DNA of 18,506 nt from Phycisphaerae bacterium (GCA_016935885.1 JAFGQA010000151.1:1-18506), one strand, 5' to 3'. Positions 6,633 through 14,500 are shown, counted from the stretch's first letter. The notes: generated by a model from the sequence alone, not told the origin. Made by a program: numbers and translations.

Positions 6633-6950
6633 TCGTGTCTCCTAAACCGACCGAGGTTCGCAAGGGAGAGCCGCGAGCTTCAAGCCTCCACGGTCTTTCA
6701 CACTCGCCGCGGCCGAAACTGCGTGCGTGCCACTGCTCTTGAGCAGTGGGCCAACCCTGCAATGCGGTAAGATGGGCAATCCTGCCCATCTGTTGATGCC
6801 TATTCCCGCACGAGTAGGTGCGAGAAGGGATTCTCGCACCAGCACGGTCTTGAGCAGTGGGCCAACCCTGCAATGCGGGCAATGCGGTAATGCCGTAAGA
6901 CGGGCGATCCTGCCCATCTGTTGATGCCTATCGATCGCGATGACGCACGA
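6633..6950. repeat. Gap filled by a direct repeat pair (6738-6803 and 6849-6931) around a hairpin
   Basis: Both copies begin CTTGAGCAGTGGGCC and end TTGATGCCTAT. The second carries about 17 extra bases, mainly a local duplication of GCAATGCGG-like sequence. Between them lies the hairpin at 6817-6840. No gene is supported in this 318-nt gap, which separates the HMG-CoA synthase/thiolase/DUF35 module from the hydratase. Confidence 0.85.
6817..6840 (-). repeat. Complete GGTGC-type hairpin, opposite orientation
   Basis: Arms GGTGCGAGAA (6817-6826) and TTCTCGCACC (6831-6840) enclose a GGGA loop, the complement of the TCCC loop at 5710-5713. This is the same element inserted the other way round. 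Confidence 0.93.
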
Positions 6951-7346
6951 TCAACCTCTCACGGGAACCGCCTTGTACCCGTAGTGGATGATGCCGGCCT
7001 CACCTTCCGAGAAGTGACGCCGGAACTCCATCTTGACCGGCATGCCGATCTTGAGCTCCTCAAACGCGACGTCGGCAATCTGCGTGGTCAGCCGCGCCCC
7101 GTCGTCCATCTGCACGATCCCCACCGCAAACGGGGCCTCTCCCGAAAACTCGTCCGAGGGGGTACGAATGACCGTGTAGGTAACCACCTTGCCGGTGCGC
7201 TTCATCTCGAAGTGCTCGAATTCCCGTCCGTTGCACTTGTTGCAGACCAGCCTGGGCGGGAAGAAGACCTTCTGGCACTTCTTGCAGCGGGCCGCTTCCA
7301 GCCGATAGCTCTGCCGATACGCTCTCCATGATCTCGCTGGTGGCAT
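6951..7346 (-). CDS. Zinc-ribbon/OB-fold protein (DUF35), scaffold of the thiolase/HMG-CoA synthase complex
   Basis: This is a 131-residue protein of normal DUF35 length. A rubredoxin-like zinc ribbon has Cys21-x2-Cys24 ('CKKC') and Cys35-x2-Cys38 ('CNKC'), and is followed by an OB-fold with 'GKVVTYTVIRTP' (about 52-63) and 'APFAVGIVQMDDGARLTTQI' (about 71-90). In methanogens the DUF35 protein joins thiolase to HMG-CoA synthase so that acetoacetyl-CoA passes directly between them. All three partners are adjacent here. The ATG at 7346 directly follows the thiolase TAG (zero spacing) and GGAGGTGAT in the thiolase end can serve as its ribosome binding site, so translational coupling is likely. 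The complex itself is inferred from homology and gene order. Confidence 0.92.
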   Translation of the reverse strand: MPPARSWRAYRQSYRLEAARCKKCQKVFFPPRLVCNKCNGREFEHFEMKRTGKVVTYTVIRTPSDEFSGEAPFAVGIVQMDDGARLTTQIADVAFEELKIGMPVKMEFRRHFSEGEAGIIHYGYKAVPVRG

Positions 7347-8501
7347 CTACATCACCTCCAGAATGTGAACGACGGAGCTTCCGCCGCTGCCGCCCATGTT
7401 CTGCGCCAGGGCCACACGGGCATTCTTGACCTGCCGGCCGCCGGACTCGCCGCGAAGCTGCTCGGTGATCTCGACGATCTGGGCTGTCCCCGTCGCTCCG
7501 ACCGGGTGCCCCTTGGACTTCAGCCCGCCGCTGGGATTGATGGGGATTCGCCCATTGAGGCTCGTCTCGCCAGCCTCCGCCGCCGGGCCTCCCTTGCCGC
7601 GCTCGAAGAAGCCGAGGCTCTCCGAGACGATGATCTCGGCGATCGTGAAGCAGTCGTGCACCTCGGCGAAGTCGATATCCTTGGGCCCCTTGCCCGACAT
7701 CTTGTACGCCTGCTCGGCGGCCGCGTTGACGGCGGCGAGCGTGGTCAGGTCTTCACGGTCGTGCAGGGCGATCGTGTCCGTGGCGTGCCCGGTGCCGATC
7801 ACCTTGACGCCCGGCTTCTTGAACTTCTTCACCATGTCGGCCGGCACAAGGATGGCCGCGGCAGCGCCGTCGGTGATCGGAGAACAATCAAGGATGTTCA
7901 GCGGATCCGCCACCTTGACGGAGTTGATCACGCCCTCCACGGTGATCTCCATGGGGAACTGGGCACGCGGATTCATGCTGCCGTTGTGATGGTTCTTGAC
8001 CGCCACGGACGCCAGTTGCTCGCGCGTGGTCCCGTACTTGTGCATGTGGGCGACCGCCATCATGGCGTACAGGCCCGGGAAGGTGACTCCGTGTACGCCT
8101 TCCCAATTCATGTCGGCGGCGGTGGCCAGTGCGTACGTCGCCGCCCCGCCGCCGATGTCGGTCATCTTCTCCACGCCACCCGCCAGGACGACGTCGTGCA
8201 TCCCGCAGGCCACCTCCATCCACGCCAGCCGGAAGGCCAGGCCGCCGGATGCACAAGCGGACTCGACGCGCGTGGCCGGTATGTTTCGCTGGCCGAGGTA
8301 ATCGGCCATCACCGATCCAAGGTGCTCCTGGGAGGCGAAGACCCCGGGGGTCATGCTCCCGATGTACATGGCATCCAGCTTGTCAACACCGGCGTCGTCC
8401 ATCGCCAGCAGGGCGGACTCGACAAAAATGTCGCGGGTCGATTTCTCCCAAAGCTCGCCCCATTTCTGCATGCCGACGCCGATTACGGCAACGTCTCTCA
8501 T
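7347..8501 (-). CDS. Archaeal-type thiolase (acetyl-CoA C-acetyltransferase)
   Basis: This 384-residue protein is a thiolase of the archaeal/SCPx-like branch. It catalyses acetoacetyl-CoA + CoA <=> 2 acetyl-CoA. The nucleophile is Cys83 in 'ESACASGG'. The other active-site segments are '[11 protein letters not shown]' with His282 and '[14 protein letters not shown]' with His332; the 'NEAF' motif of bacterial AtoB-type thiolases is replaced by 'VHDC', as in this branch. The start at 8501 is fixed by '[16 protein letters not shown]' and by AGGAGGTC 9 nt upstream, the best ribosome binding site in the cluster. It lies 101 nt after the HMG-CoA synthase stop and directly abuts the DUF35 gene, reproducing the three-protein module that begins the archaeal mevalonate route. 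Other beta-ketoacyl-CoAs are possible substrates. Confidence 0.93.
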   Translation of the reverse strand: MRDVAVIGVGMQKWGELWEKSTRDIFVESALLAMDDAGVDKLDAMYIGSMTPGVFASQEHLGSVMADYLGQRNIPATRVESACASGGLAFRLAWMEVACGMHDVVLAGGVEKMTDIGGGAATYALATAADMNWEGVHGVTFPGLYAMMAVAHMHKYGTTREQLASVAVKNHHNGSMNPRAQFPMEITVEGVINSVKVADPLNILDCSPITDGAAAAILVPADMVKKFKKPGVKVIGTGHATDTIALHDREDLTTLAAVNAAAEQAYKMSGKGPKDIDFAEVHDCFTIAEIIVSESLGFFERGKGGPAAEAGETSLNGRIPINPSGGLKSKGHPVGATGTAQIVEITEQLRGESGGRQVKNARVALAQNMGGSGGSSVVHILEVM

Positions 8502-8521
8502 GTCTCTATGACCTCCTAACA

Positions 8522-8602
8522 GCGTGAAGCGTATCTCGTGAAGCGCATCTCGCGTCTTGAGGGACGCGTCTTGTTCCCGTCCCTACGTTTCACGCTTCAC
8601 GC
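8522..8602. repeat. Nested inverted repeats between HMG-CoA synthase and thiolase genes
   Basis: GCGTGAAGCG (8522-8531) pairs with CGCTTCACGC (8593-8602), and AGGGACG (8560-8566) pairs with CGTCCCT (8578-8584) inside it. The outer arm begins one base after the HMG-CoA synthase stop codon (8605-8603). There is no T-run, so I do not call it a terminator. It could reduce readthrough or stabilise the RNA end. Confidence 0.75.
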
Positions 8603-9661
8603 CTAATGAGCCGCCAGGCGGATCTTCCGCCGCATCTTGGCGTACTCGCCGTACTCGAGATAGGTAATGTTCTCATCCAGGAGCCAGCGCGTCCTCGGGG
8701 CAAGATCCCGAACTTTCCGAACGCGCTCACACGTGGTAAGGACAAACGCGTCGCTCCCCGCGCCCGAGCCGTAGGAGCACATCAGAATCCGGTCCCCGGG
8801 CTCCGCCACATCCAGAACGGCGGTAAGCCCGATCGGCGAAGCGCCGGAGTACGTGTTGCCGAGCGTCGGTACCAGCCGCCCCACATCAATCTGCTCGAAG
8901 CTGAAACCGAGCATCTTGCCCGCCCGCTTCGGAAACTTGCCGTTGGGCTGGTGGAAGATCACGTACTTGAAGTCCTTCGGCTTGAAGCCCGACTTCTCCA
9001 GAATGCCCTTGACCGCCCCCGTGACGGTGCGGAAGTAGGCCGGCTCGCCGGTGAAGCGGCCTCCGTGGGATGGATAGAACTGATGCTCGCGGCGCCAGAA
9101 GTCGGGCGTGTCTGTCATGAACGAGAACGTCTCGTCAATAGTGGCGATCATGCGATCTTCGTCGGCGCCCATGATGAACGCGGCGGCCCCCGCGGCGGCG
9201 GAGTACTCGAGTGCATCGCCGGGCGCGCCCTGTGACGTATCAGCCCCGATGCCCATCCCGTACTTGATAAGCCCCGCCTTGACCAGCCCGTACGCGACAA
9301 ACATCCCTTCCGAGCCGGCCTTGCAGGCGAACTCGAAGTCGGCGCAGTGGCAATCCGGCGTGGCGCCGATCGCCTCGGCGACGGTCACGCCCGACGGCTT
9401 CACGGCGTAAGGATGCGACTCGCTACCGACATAGATGGCGCCGATCTCCTTCGGATCGATCCCGGCCCGCGCAAGGGCGTTCCGGGCCGCCTCGACGGAG
9501 AGCGTGATCGTATCCTCGTCGAGCGCAGGAACCGATTTCTGTAGCAGCTCCAGGCCCTTCTTGTAGCTCGGTGCGTCCGCCCCCCAGACCTTGGCGATCT
9601 CCTCGACCTTGATCCGCCGTCTGGGGATGTGGGCGCCATAGCCGATAATCCCAACAGCCAT
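8603..9661 (-). CDS. Archaeal-type hydroxymethylglutaryl-CoA synthase
   Basis: This 352-residue protein belongs to the short archaeal HMG-CoA synthase branch, not the longer eukaryotic/Gram-positive MvaS. It condenses acetyl-CoA with acetoacetyl-CoA to HMG-CoA. Catalytic residues are visible: Glu82 in 'VGSESHPYAVKPSG', Cys113 in 'DFEFACKAGSEG' and His237 in 'VIFHQPNGKFPKRAG'. 'TLGNTYSGASPIGL' (about 267-280) and the C-terminal 'TYLEYGEYAKMRRKIRLA' tail are typical of the archaeal form. The ATG at 9661 follows AAGGAG closely. It appears to be the first gene of the cluster. Mevalonate formation, HMG-CoA supply to the LiuC-type enzyme, or the reverse cleavage in leucine breakdown are all possible. 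No HMG-CoA reductase or lyase is in the window. Family call firm; pathway role inferred. Confidence 0.93.
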   Translation of the reverse strand: MAVGIIGYGAHIPRRRIKVEEIAKVWGADAPSYKKGLELLQKSVPALDEDTITLSVEAARNALARAGIDPKEIGAIYVGSESHPYAVKPSGVTVAEAIGATPDCHCADFEFACKAGSEGMFVAYGLVKAGLIKYGMGIGADTSQGAPGDALEYSAAAGAAAFIMGADEDRMIATIDETFSFMTDTPDFWRREHQFYPSHGGRFTGEPAYFRTVTGAVKGILEKSGFKPKDFKYVIFHQPNGKFPKRAGKMLGFSFEQIDVGRLVPTLGNTYSGASPIGLTAVLDVAEPGDRILMCSYGSGAGSDAFVLTTCERVRKVRDLAPRTRWLLDENITYLEYGEYAKMRRKIRLAAH

Positions 9662-9836
9662 ATATTCTCCTTATTCTTCTCTCCTGGCCGGACCCGCGCT
9701 CGGGCACGGCCTCCGCGCGACCTGCACACCTCGCACGCCGATCGGATAGCGGCGACCTGAGCGGCCAATCAAATACGAGAACTGGGAATCTAGCGTGCCG
9801 CAGGAGGTTCGTCAACCACGCGGCAGGGTCCGAGAA

Positions 9837-9904
9837 CGTGCTGGGCCTACACGAGTGAGCTCCAGCGCTGAGCGCGGCTCCGCTGACCTATCGTACGCCC
9901 ACTG
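9837..9904 (+). repeat. Diverged 68-bp direct repeat, copy 1
   Basis: It aligns without gaps to 10134-10201 with 18 differences by my count. Both start CGTGCTG and contain ACCTAT and ACGCCC near the end. The two copies flank the hairpin array. Confidence 0.7.
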
Positions 9905-10033
9905 GTGCGAGAATCCGTTCTCCGCTGGTGCGAGAATCTGCCGCTGGTGCGAGAACCGCTGGTGCGAGAACCGCTGGTGCGAGAACCGCTGGTGCGAGAA
10001 TCTGCCGCTGGTGCGAGAATCCTTTCTCGCACC
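9902..10033 (+). repeat. Array of seven CTGGTGCGAGAA units, only the last a complete hairpin
   Basis: CTGGTGCGAGAA starts at 9902, 9925, 9944, 9959, 9974, 9989 and 10008, with spacings of 23, 19, 15, 15, 15 and 19. The bases after GAGAA vary: TCCGTTCTCCG, TCTGCCG, or only CCG. Only the last copy has the full opposite arm: GGTGCGAGAA (10010-10019), loop TCCT, TTCTCGCACC (10024-10033). A small hairpin, ACTCCC/GGGAGT (10035-10049), follows. Confidence 0.95.
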
Positions 10034-10073
10034 CACTCCCGGCGGGAGTCTTTTCCCACACCTCGACACAAGT

Positions 10074-10095
10074 GGCCGAGAAGCGATTCTCGGTC
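10074..10095 (+). repeat. Hairpin with GAGAA/TTCTC core downstream of the array
   Basis: CCGAGAA (10076-10082) pairs with TTCTCGG (10087-10093) around GCGA, and one G-T plus one G-C pair extend the stem. It is followed by TCCAGC, as at 5782-5787. Confidence 0.88.
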
Positions 10096-10133
10096 CAGCG
10101 TCGCCTTTACTTACGGAGATGACGTACACCCAA

Positions 10134-10201
10134 CGTGCTGAGCCCACCCGACAAAGCTCCCCGCCTGACCGTGGCCGCGCTAACCTATGTTACGCCCGCT
10201 G
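10134..10201 (+). repeat. Diverged 68-bp direct repeat, copy 2
   Basis: Partner of 9837-9904 (50 of 68 positions identical by eye). It lies just beyond the 3' end of the PEP-CTERM gene. Confidence 0.7.
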
Positions 10202-10241
10202 AACGTGTACATGGTCGGGGGCTCTCGGACGTGATTGCCTA

Positions 10242-10820
10242 TTACGGTGCGCAGGAGCGCTGACGCCGCCGCCCAATGAGGGCCAAGCCGCTACAGGCCA
10301 ACAGCGTCAGTGTTGTCGGCTCGGGGATGACCGTGACGCCGCCATTGTTGTACTGGACGCCCGCAAAGGCACCTGGGGGGGACTCGAGCGCGAAGCCTTC
10401 CGTCAGGTCGTCGGGGTAGTCATCGCTCAGCATCAGGTCCGTCGTGCCCTCGTCGATCGCAGTCAGCTCGAGTGTCAATAGTAAGACATAGTTGCCCCAG
10501 ATGCCGGTGCCGGGTGGCGTGGGGGCCAGGGCCGCCAGTCCATCACCGTCCGGCGTCGGCGGGCTCGGGCTCCAGGTCGGCGTGTTGATCGTGAAACCCG
10601 TCTGGCCGACGACCGACGGGTCGGAGAAGATGAAGTCCAACCCCCAACCGACGACCGCCTCGCCTTCTGGTATCGCCGCAACAACAGCAACGGTGAACGA
10701 GTCGCCTTGGAAGACAACCTGGGAGGTGGGATCGAACGACACGATGACGTCTGCCCCAGCCGGCTCGATCGCAAGAAGCCCAGCCAAGAGAGCGGCACCT
10801 GCAGCCTTCGCTCCTCTCAT
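10242..10820 (-). CDS. PEP-CTERM sorting-domain secreted protein
   Basis: This 192-residue exported protein has a signal peptide (about 1-24, 'AAGAALLAGLLAIEPAGA'). A beta-rich region (about 25-160) follows, in which 'VSFDPTSQVVFQGDSFTVAV' looks like the start of a cohesin-like or related beta-sandwich fold (low confidence). It ends in a sorting tail: 'VIPEPTTLTLLACSGLALIG' (PEP at about 166-168), a hydrophobic segment, then 'RRRQR'. PEP-CTERM tails are recognised by an exosortase, which anchors or releases the protein at the surface. No exosortase gene is in the window. I chose the ATG at 10820 over the one at 10838 because AGGAGGAAG sits just upstream of it and the longer reading would translate that site. 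The gene stands alone among repeats, with no obvious partner. The specific function is unknown. Confidence 0.88.
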   Translation of the reverse strand: MRGAKAAGAALLAGLLAIEPAGADVIVSFDPTSQVVFQGDSFTVAVVAAIPEGEAVVGWGLDFIFSDPSVVGQTGFTINTPTWSPSPPTPDGDGLAALAPTPPGTGIWGNYVLLLTLELTAIDEGTTDLMLSDDYPDDLTEGFALESPPGAFAGVQYNNGGVTVIPEPTTLTLLACSGLALIGRRRQRSCAP

Positions 10821-11005
10821 GCTTCTTCCTCCTCGCATCCGTACGATACAGAACTGTTGGGGGCCTCTCCGGGCGACCCTTGTGATACAGACATCCCGCC
10901 CGTGTCTTCACCGGCGAGACGCGCCTGCCTCAGTCAGTCGGGTAGGTTCTTGCCCTATCCTACTCGAAACCTGCCTTCGATGCAACGCCTTGTGCCTCAG
11001 CATTT

Positions 11006-11027
11006 GGGAGGGAGTCCGTGACAGTCC
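11006..11027 (+). repeat. 22-bp direct repeat, copy 1 (second copy 11197-11218)
   Basis: TGGGAGGGAGTCCGTGACAG plus TC is identical in both copies, 191 bp apart. The match continues imperfectly as CAGGCG versus TAGGCG. Confidence 0.9.
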
Positions 11028-11283
11028 AGGCGCGTGTACTACCGAGCCCCAAGCGCCGGCGCGGGGTCTTCGTGGGTGAAGTGTCGACGCTCAGACCCAC
11101 TCGCTCGCTCTCGTGGCTCGGATCGGGTGCTTATCGTGGGCGAAACCGGGCGCCACGTTGCTCATTCGCGAGCCGCCGCAACTGTCATGGGCCCTGTGGG
11201 AGGGAGTCCGTGACAGTCTAGGCGGGTTGCACCGGCAGCTTGTACATGTCTCGCATTCAAACGGGCTGCTATGTGTGGGGTGG

Positions 11284-11334
11284 CATGGGTAATGAACGAC
11301 CCGCCCCTGTGGGGCGGGTCGTTCGTTACCCGTG
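11284..11334. repeat. Long hairpin with three-base loop
   Basis: GAACGACCCGCCCC (11294-11307) pairs perfectly with GGGGCGGGTCGTTC (11311-11324) around TGT. The stem continues outward to about 11284/11334 with two T-G wobbles. A T-run is absent on both strands. Confidence 0.9.
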
Positions 11335-11356
11335 AGAACAGGTTGGAATGGATGCC

Positions 11357-11399
11357 CATGGGTAAGCTCCGCCGCCGCTGGCGGCTCCGCTCACCCATG
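11357..11399. repeat. Second hairpin sharing CATGGGT/ACCCATG ends
   Basis: CATGGGTAAGC (11357-11367) pairs with GCTCACCCATG (11389-11399) with one mismatch. GCCGCC/GGCGGC forms the upper stem around GCT. The TGGCATGGGT at 11281-11290 could pair with 11393-11402 in an alternative, larger fold. Confidence 0.8.
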
Positions 11400-11423
11400 C
11401 CACGCCGCCGCGCGGCGCCCACA

Positions 11424-11446
11424 CACTGGCAGGCAAGCTGCCAGTG
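11424..11446 (-). repeat. CACTGGCAG hairpin, copy 1
   Basis: Perfect 9-bp arms CACTGGCAG (11424-11432) and CTGCCAGTG (11438-11446) enclose GCAAG. The same hairpin with the complementary CTTGC loop occurs at 18323-18345 and 18424-18446. Confidence 0.93.
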
Positions 11447-11473
11447 GCGCGCGCCTTGACCATCACGGAACTC

Positions 11474-11518
11474 GTGGGATGTCGCCGGCTTCCTCCGCGA
11501 GCCGCCGGCGAATCCCAC
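11474..11518 (-). terminator. Terminator-like hairpin after the large secreted-protein gene
   Basis: GTGGGATGTCGCCGGC (11474-11489) pairs with GCCGGCGAATCCCAC (11504-11518) with a single-base bulge, giving a stem of about 15 bp some 15 nt past the minus-strand stop. No T-run follows on the minus strand, so its action as an intrinsic terminator is uncertain. Confidence 0.4.
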
Positions 11519-11533
11519 ATCTATGAAAAGCCC

Positions 11534-14500
11534 TCAGCGGGCGGGAATCCCCGTGGCGCTCGGTCGCGGGGTGATCGGCACCTCGATCGGCCGGGGCTCC
11601 TTGTGCTTGCCCGGGTTGCCCGGGGGCGGCCCACCGGGGTTGAAGTCGTGGTAGCACGCCAGCCAGTGTTGGTAGTCAACCAGTGTGACGGTGCCGTCGT
11701 CGTCATAGTCGGCACACGGGATGAATCGGGCGTCGCCGAAGCCGGAGCCAAAGGCACTCAGGAAGACCTGGTAGTCGTCGCCGTCCACGTCACCATCACC
11801 CTCCGGCCACGGATCAAGGTCTCCGCACAGGTCACACTCGTCGGGCACGCCGTTTTCGTTGCAGTCGTTCGGCGGCGGACCGAACGGCACCCCCTCGGCA
11901 CGAATCATGAAGTTGCCGGGGTAGCCAAGTGCATCGACCACCACCGGGGGGTTGGCGGCGGCGCTCATGTTGTTGGGATCCACCGGGTTGTTGTTGTCGT
12001 ACACGATCCAACTCTGACCGGCAGAATCGCCCTCGTCGAGCGAGCACGGATACACGTCGGCCGGCTTTTGCATGAGCGCGCCGACAAAGAAGCTGGTGCC
12101 CGGCGGCCCGACGTACGTGTCGGGAATGTCCACCGTTGTGAAGATGTCGGTGTCAGGGTTCTCGGCGACGACAGGGACGGAAGCCAACACCTGCCCGTCG
12201 GTCGGATTACCGTCGCCGTTCGGGTCGCTCCACAGGTACACCGTCGCCGGAACCCCACCGGATGCCGAGCCACAACACAGACTGATCGTGGTGATCGCCT
12301 CTGCACGTGGCTCGGTGGTGAAGTGGTTCATCCATGCCTCGGAGGTGCCAACGGGCACGCCCAGCGATCGTTCATGCGTGCCGTCATCCAATTGATAGAT
12401 GAAGCGGTCCCTGTCGTACAACTGGCACGCATCCAGGATGCCGTCCGGTTGACAGTCGTCGCACCACGGCTCGGCCGCGCAGTCCCTCATGTCGCAGAAG
12501 TCGGGGACGTCGTTGTCGTTGCAGTCCTCTTCGCACTCATCAGGGACACCGTGGCCAGGCTCGCCGTCCTTCTGGCAGTCGGCGCTGACCTGGCCATCGC
12601 CGTCTGGATCATCCGGATCGACATCGCATTCATCAGGGATCTCGTTCTCGTTGCAGTCCTCGCTGAAGCTGCTGTCGATGTCGCACTCGTCGGGGATCTC
12701 GTTCAAGTTGCAGTCGTCGCTGTAGCCGCCATCGAGTTCACATTCGTCGGGCACCAGGTTCTCGTTGCAGTCCGGCCAACAGCCGGTAGGAGGGGGATCG
12801 TCGGGGTCACATATCGGCGGGACGTCGCAGTCATCCGGGATGCCGTTGCCATTGCAATCCGCACCAATGGCCCCCCCGATCACAAATGGGAAGTCCTCAG
12901 TGAAACCAACGCAAGAATCCGTGGCGGGAGCCCAGGAACCCATCCACTGAAGGGCGTTGCCGCTGCCCGCCGTATCACGCACCTGCACCGGGTTCGCCCA
13001 CGGACCGCTATAACTGGCGCTGCCATCGCTTTGCCAGTCGAGCCAGTAGGTCCCGGGGTGGAGGTGAACGTCCACGGCGACGGTGTTGGCCATGATGGCG
13101 CGATCGGTGTTCAGGAACTCGCCGGCGTCCACGCGGTAGATGCCTGACCACTCGGTGTTGATCAGAAGGTTGGTCGTCTGGTCGCCCCAGATCACGGTGC
13201 CGCGGGCGTTGGGGGGGCCGTCCCAGATCTGGAGGTTGACCGCGGTGATCGTCGACGTCGTGCCGGGCGCGTAGGATTGGTATGCATAGAAGGTGATTGT
13301 CTCGATGTGTGCGGCACGCTCGAGTGTGAAGTCGTCCGCAACGCGGTTGCCGGCAGACAGTTGGTGTCCATAGCCGTAGGTGCACCCGCCAACCGCCCCC
13401 GGGACCTCGCTGACGTCCGCGCCACCGTAGCCGGTGCCCGGATGCGTGATCATCGGACCGTTGTCCCACAGAACGCCCTTGCCACCGAGCTGGCACTCGT
13501 CGGGAACGCCGTCACCTTGACAGTCGAGGCTGTCACCGCACTCGCCGTACACGTCCAGGCAATCGCCCGGGCAGCCAACGTCGCAGCCGTCCGGAATATC
13601 GTTCCCGTTGCAGTCGGGATCACACTCGTCAGGCACGCCATTCACGTCGGCATCATGGCTGTACCCGTCGGCGATGTCACACTCATCCGGGATCTGGTTG
13701 CCGTTGCAGTCTTGCGAGGTGCCTTCGAGGATGTCGCAGGTATCGTCGAACCGGTTGCCGTTGCAGTCGAGGGCGCTACATGCCGAGCCGCCGCCGTCGA
13801 AGAAGCCCCCAGCCGCCAAGCACATCGGCCCATAGTCGATGTAACACGCGTGACCTACGCAGCAGGCTCCCTGTGGCCACTCGACACAAGCGATCGTGAG
13901 GACGCCCGTGCCGGTGTCGGTCTCGTAGCCGCCGATCTCGATCAAGTACTGATCGCCCGCGAGCACAGGGATGGTCAGCTCCGACTGCAAACCGCACGCG
14001 TCGTCGTCGCAGCCTAGCTCGGTCCCGAGCGGCTCACAGGTGCACCTGTCGTAGACAGCCAGCTTGGTGTCGTAGCCGCTGCCACAGAGGCTGACGGTCG
14101 CGGCGCCCGTACACGTGGCCGTGTAGCAGGCCCAGACGTTGGGGGCGTACTGGCAAGTACCCGTGCCGTCGAACGTCGCCGTCGTTGTGTCGAACGGGAG
14201 GTCCGTCACGTCACCGATCGAAGGCGCGTCGGCGCACCCGTCGGAGGGCGACTGCGGCCACCGGTTTGGATCACAGTTCTCGCCGCCAAGAAGACCGCCC
14301 TCATGGACCGAGAGGCATTCGGTCTTGCTGGTCTCCGCGCACGTGCTAGTGCCGTGGGCCGGTTGGGCGAAAAGTGAATCCGGCGGACAGTCCAGGACGT
14401 TACGGCTGCCGGCGGCGGAGCCGTCGTCCATCGCCTTGCCCGATACCGATCTATCCGTCCACACCGCGCGGTTCTGGCGGCCTTGCTTCGGCCGCTGCTG

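Larger units (their letters stand above)
9662..10241. other. Gene-free 580-nt region upstream of the cluster, holding the larger hairpin array
   Basis: The first 130 nt should contain the promoter of the minus-strand cluster, but I could not identify convincing -35/-10 boxes. The remainder consists of a diverged direct repeat pair (9837-9904 and 10134-10201) around a hairpin array (9902-10033) and another hairpin (10074-10095). No gene is supported. Confidence 0.7.
10821..11533. other. Gene-free 713-nt region rich in hairpins and short repeats
   Basis: It contains a direct repeat pair (11006-11027 and 11197-11218), two large adjacent hairpins (11284-11334 and 11357-11399), a CACTGGCAG hairpin (11424-11446) and a hairpin just past the large secreted-protein gene (11474-11518). 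The first part should hold the promoter of the PEP-CTERM gene, which I could not define. No gene is supported. Confidence 0.7.

Noticed and set aside
208..9661. Polyketide beta-branching cassette (HMG synthase plus two crotonase-fold enzymes)
   Set aside because: No acyl carrier protein, decarboxylating ketosynthase or polyketide synthase is present, and the HMG-CoA synthase is the archaeal CoA-dependent type with its thiolase and DUF35 partners.
5647..10033. CRISPR arrays
   Set aside because: The repeated units are contiguous or nearly so, with no unique spacers of regular length, and no cas gene is present.
11284..11334. Intrinsic terminator
   Set aside because: The stem is strong, but no T-run follows on either strand, and it is about 200 nt or more from any gene end.
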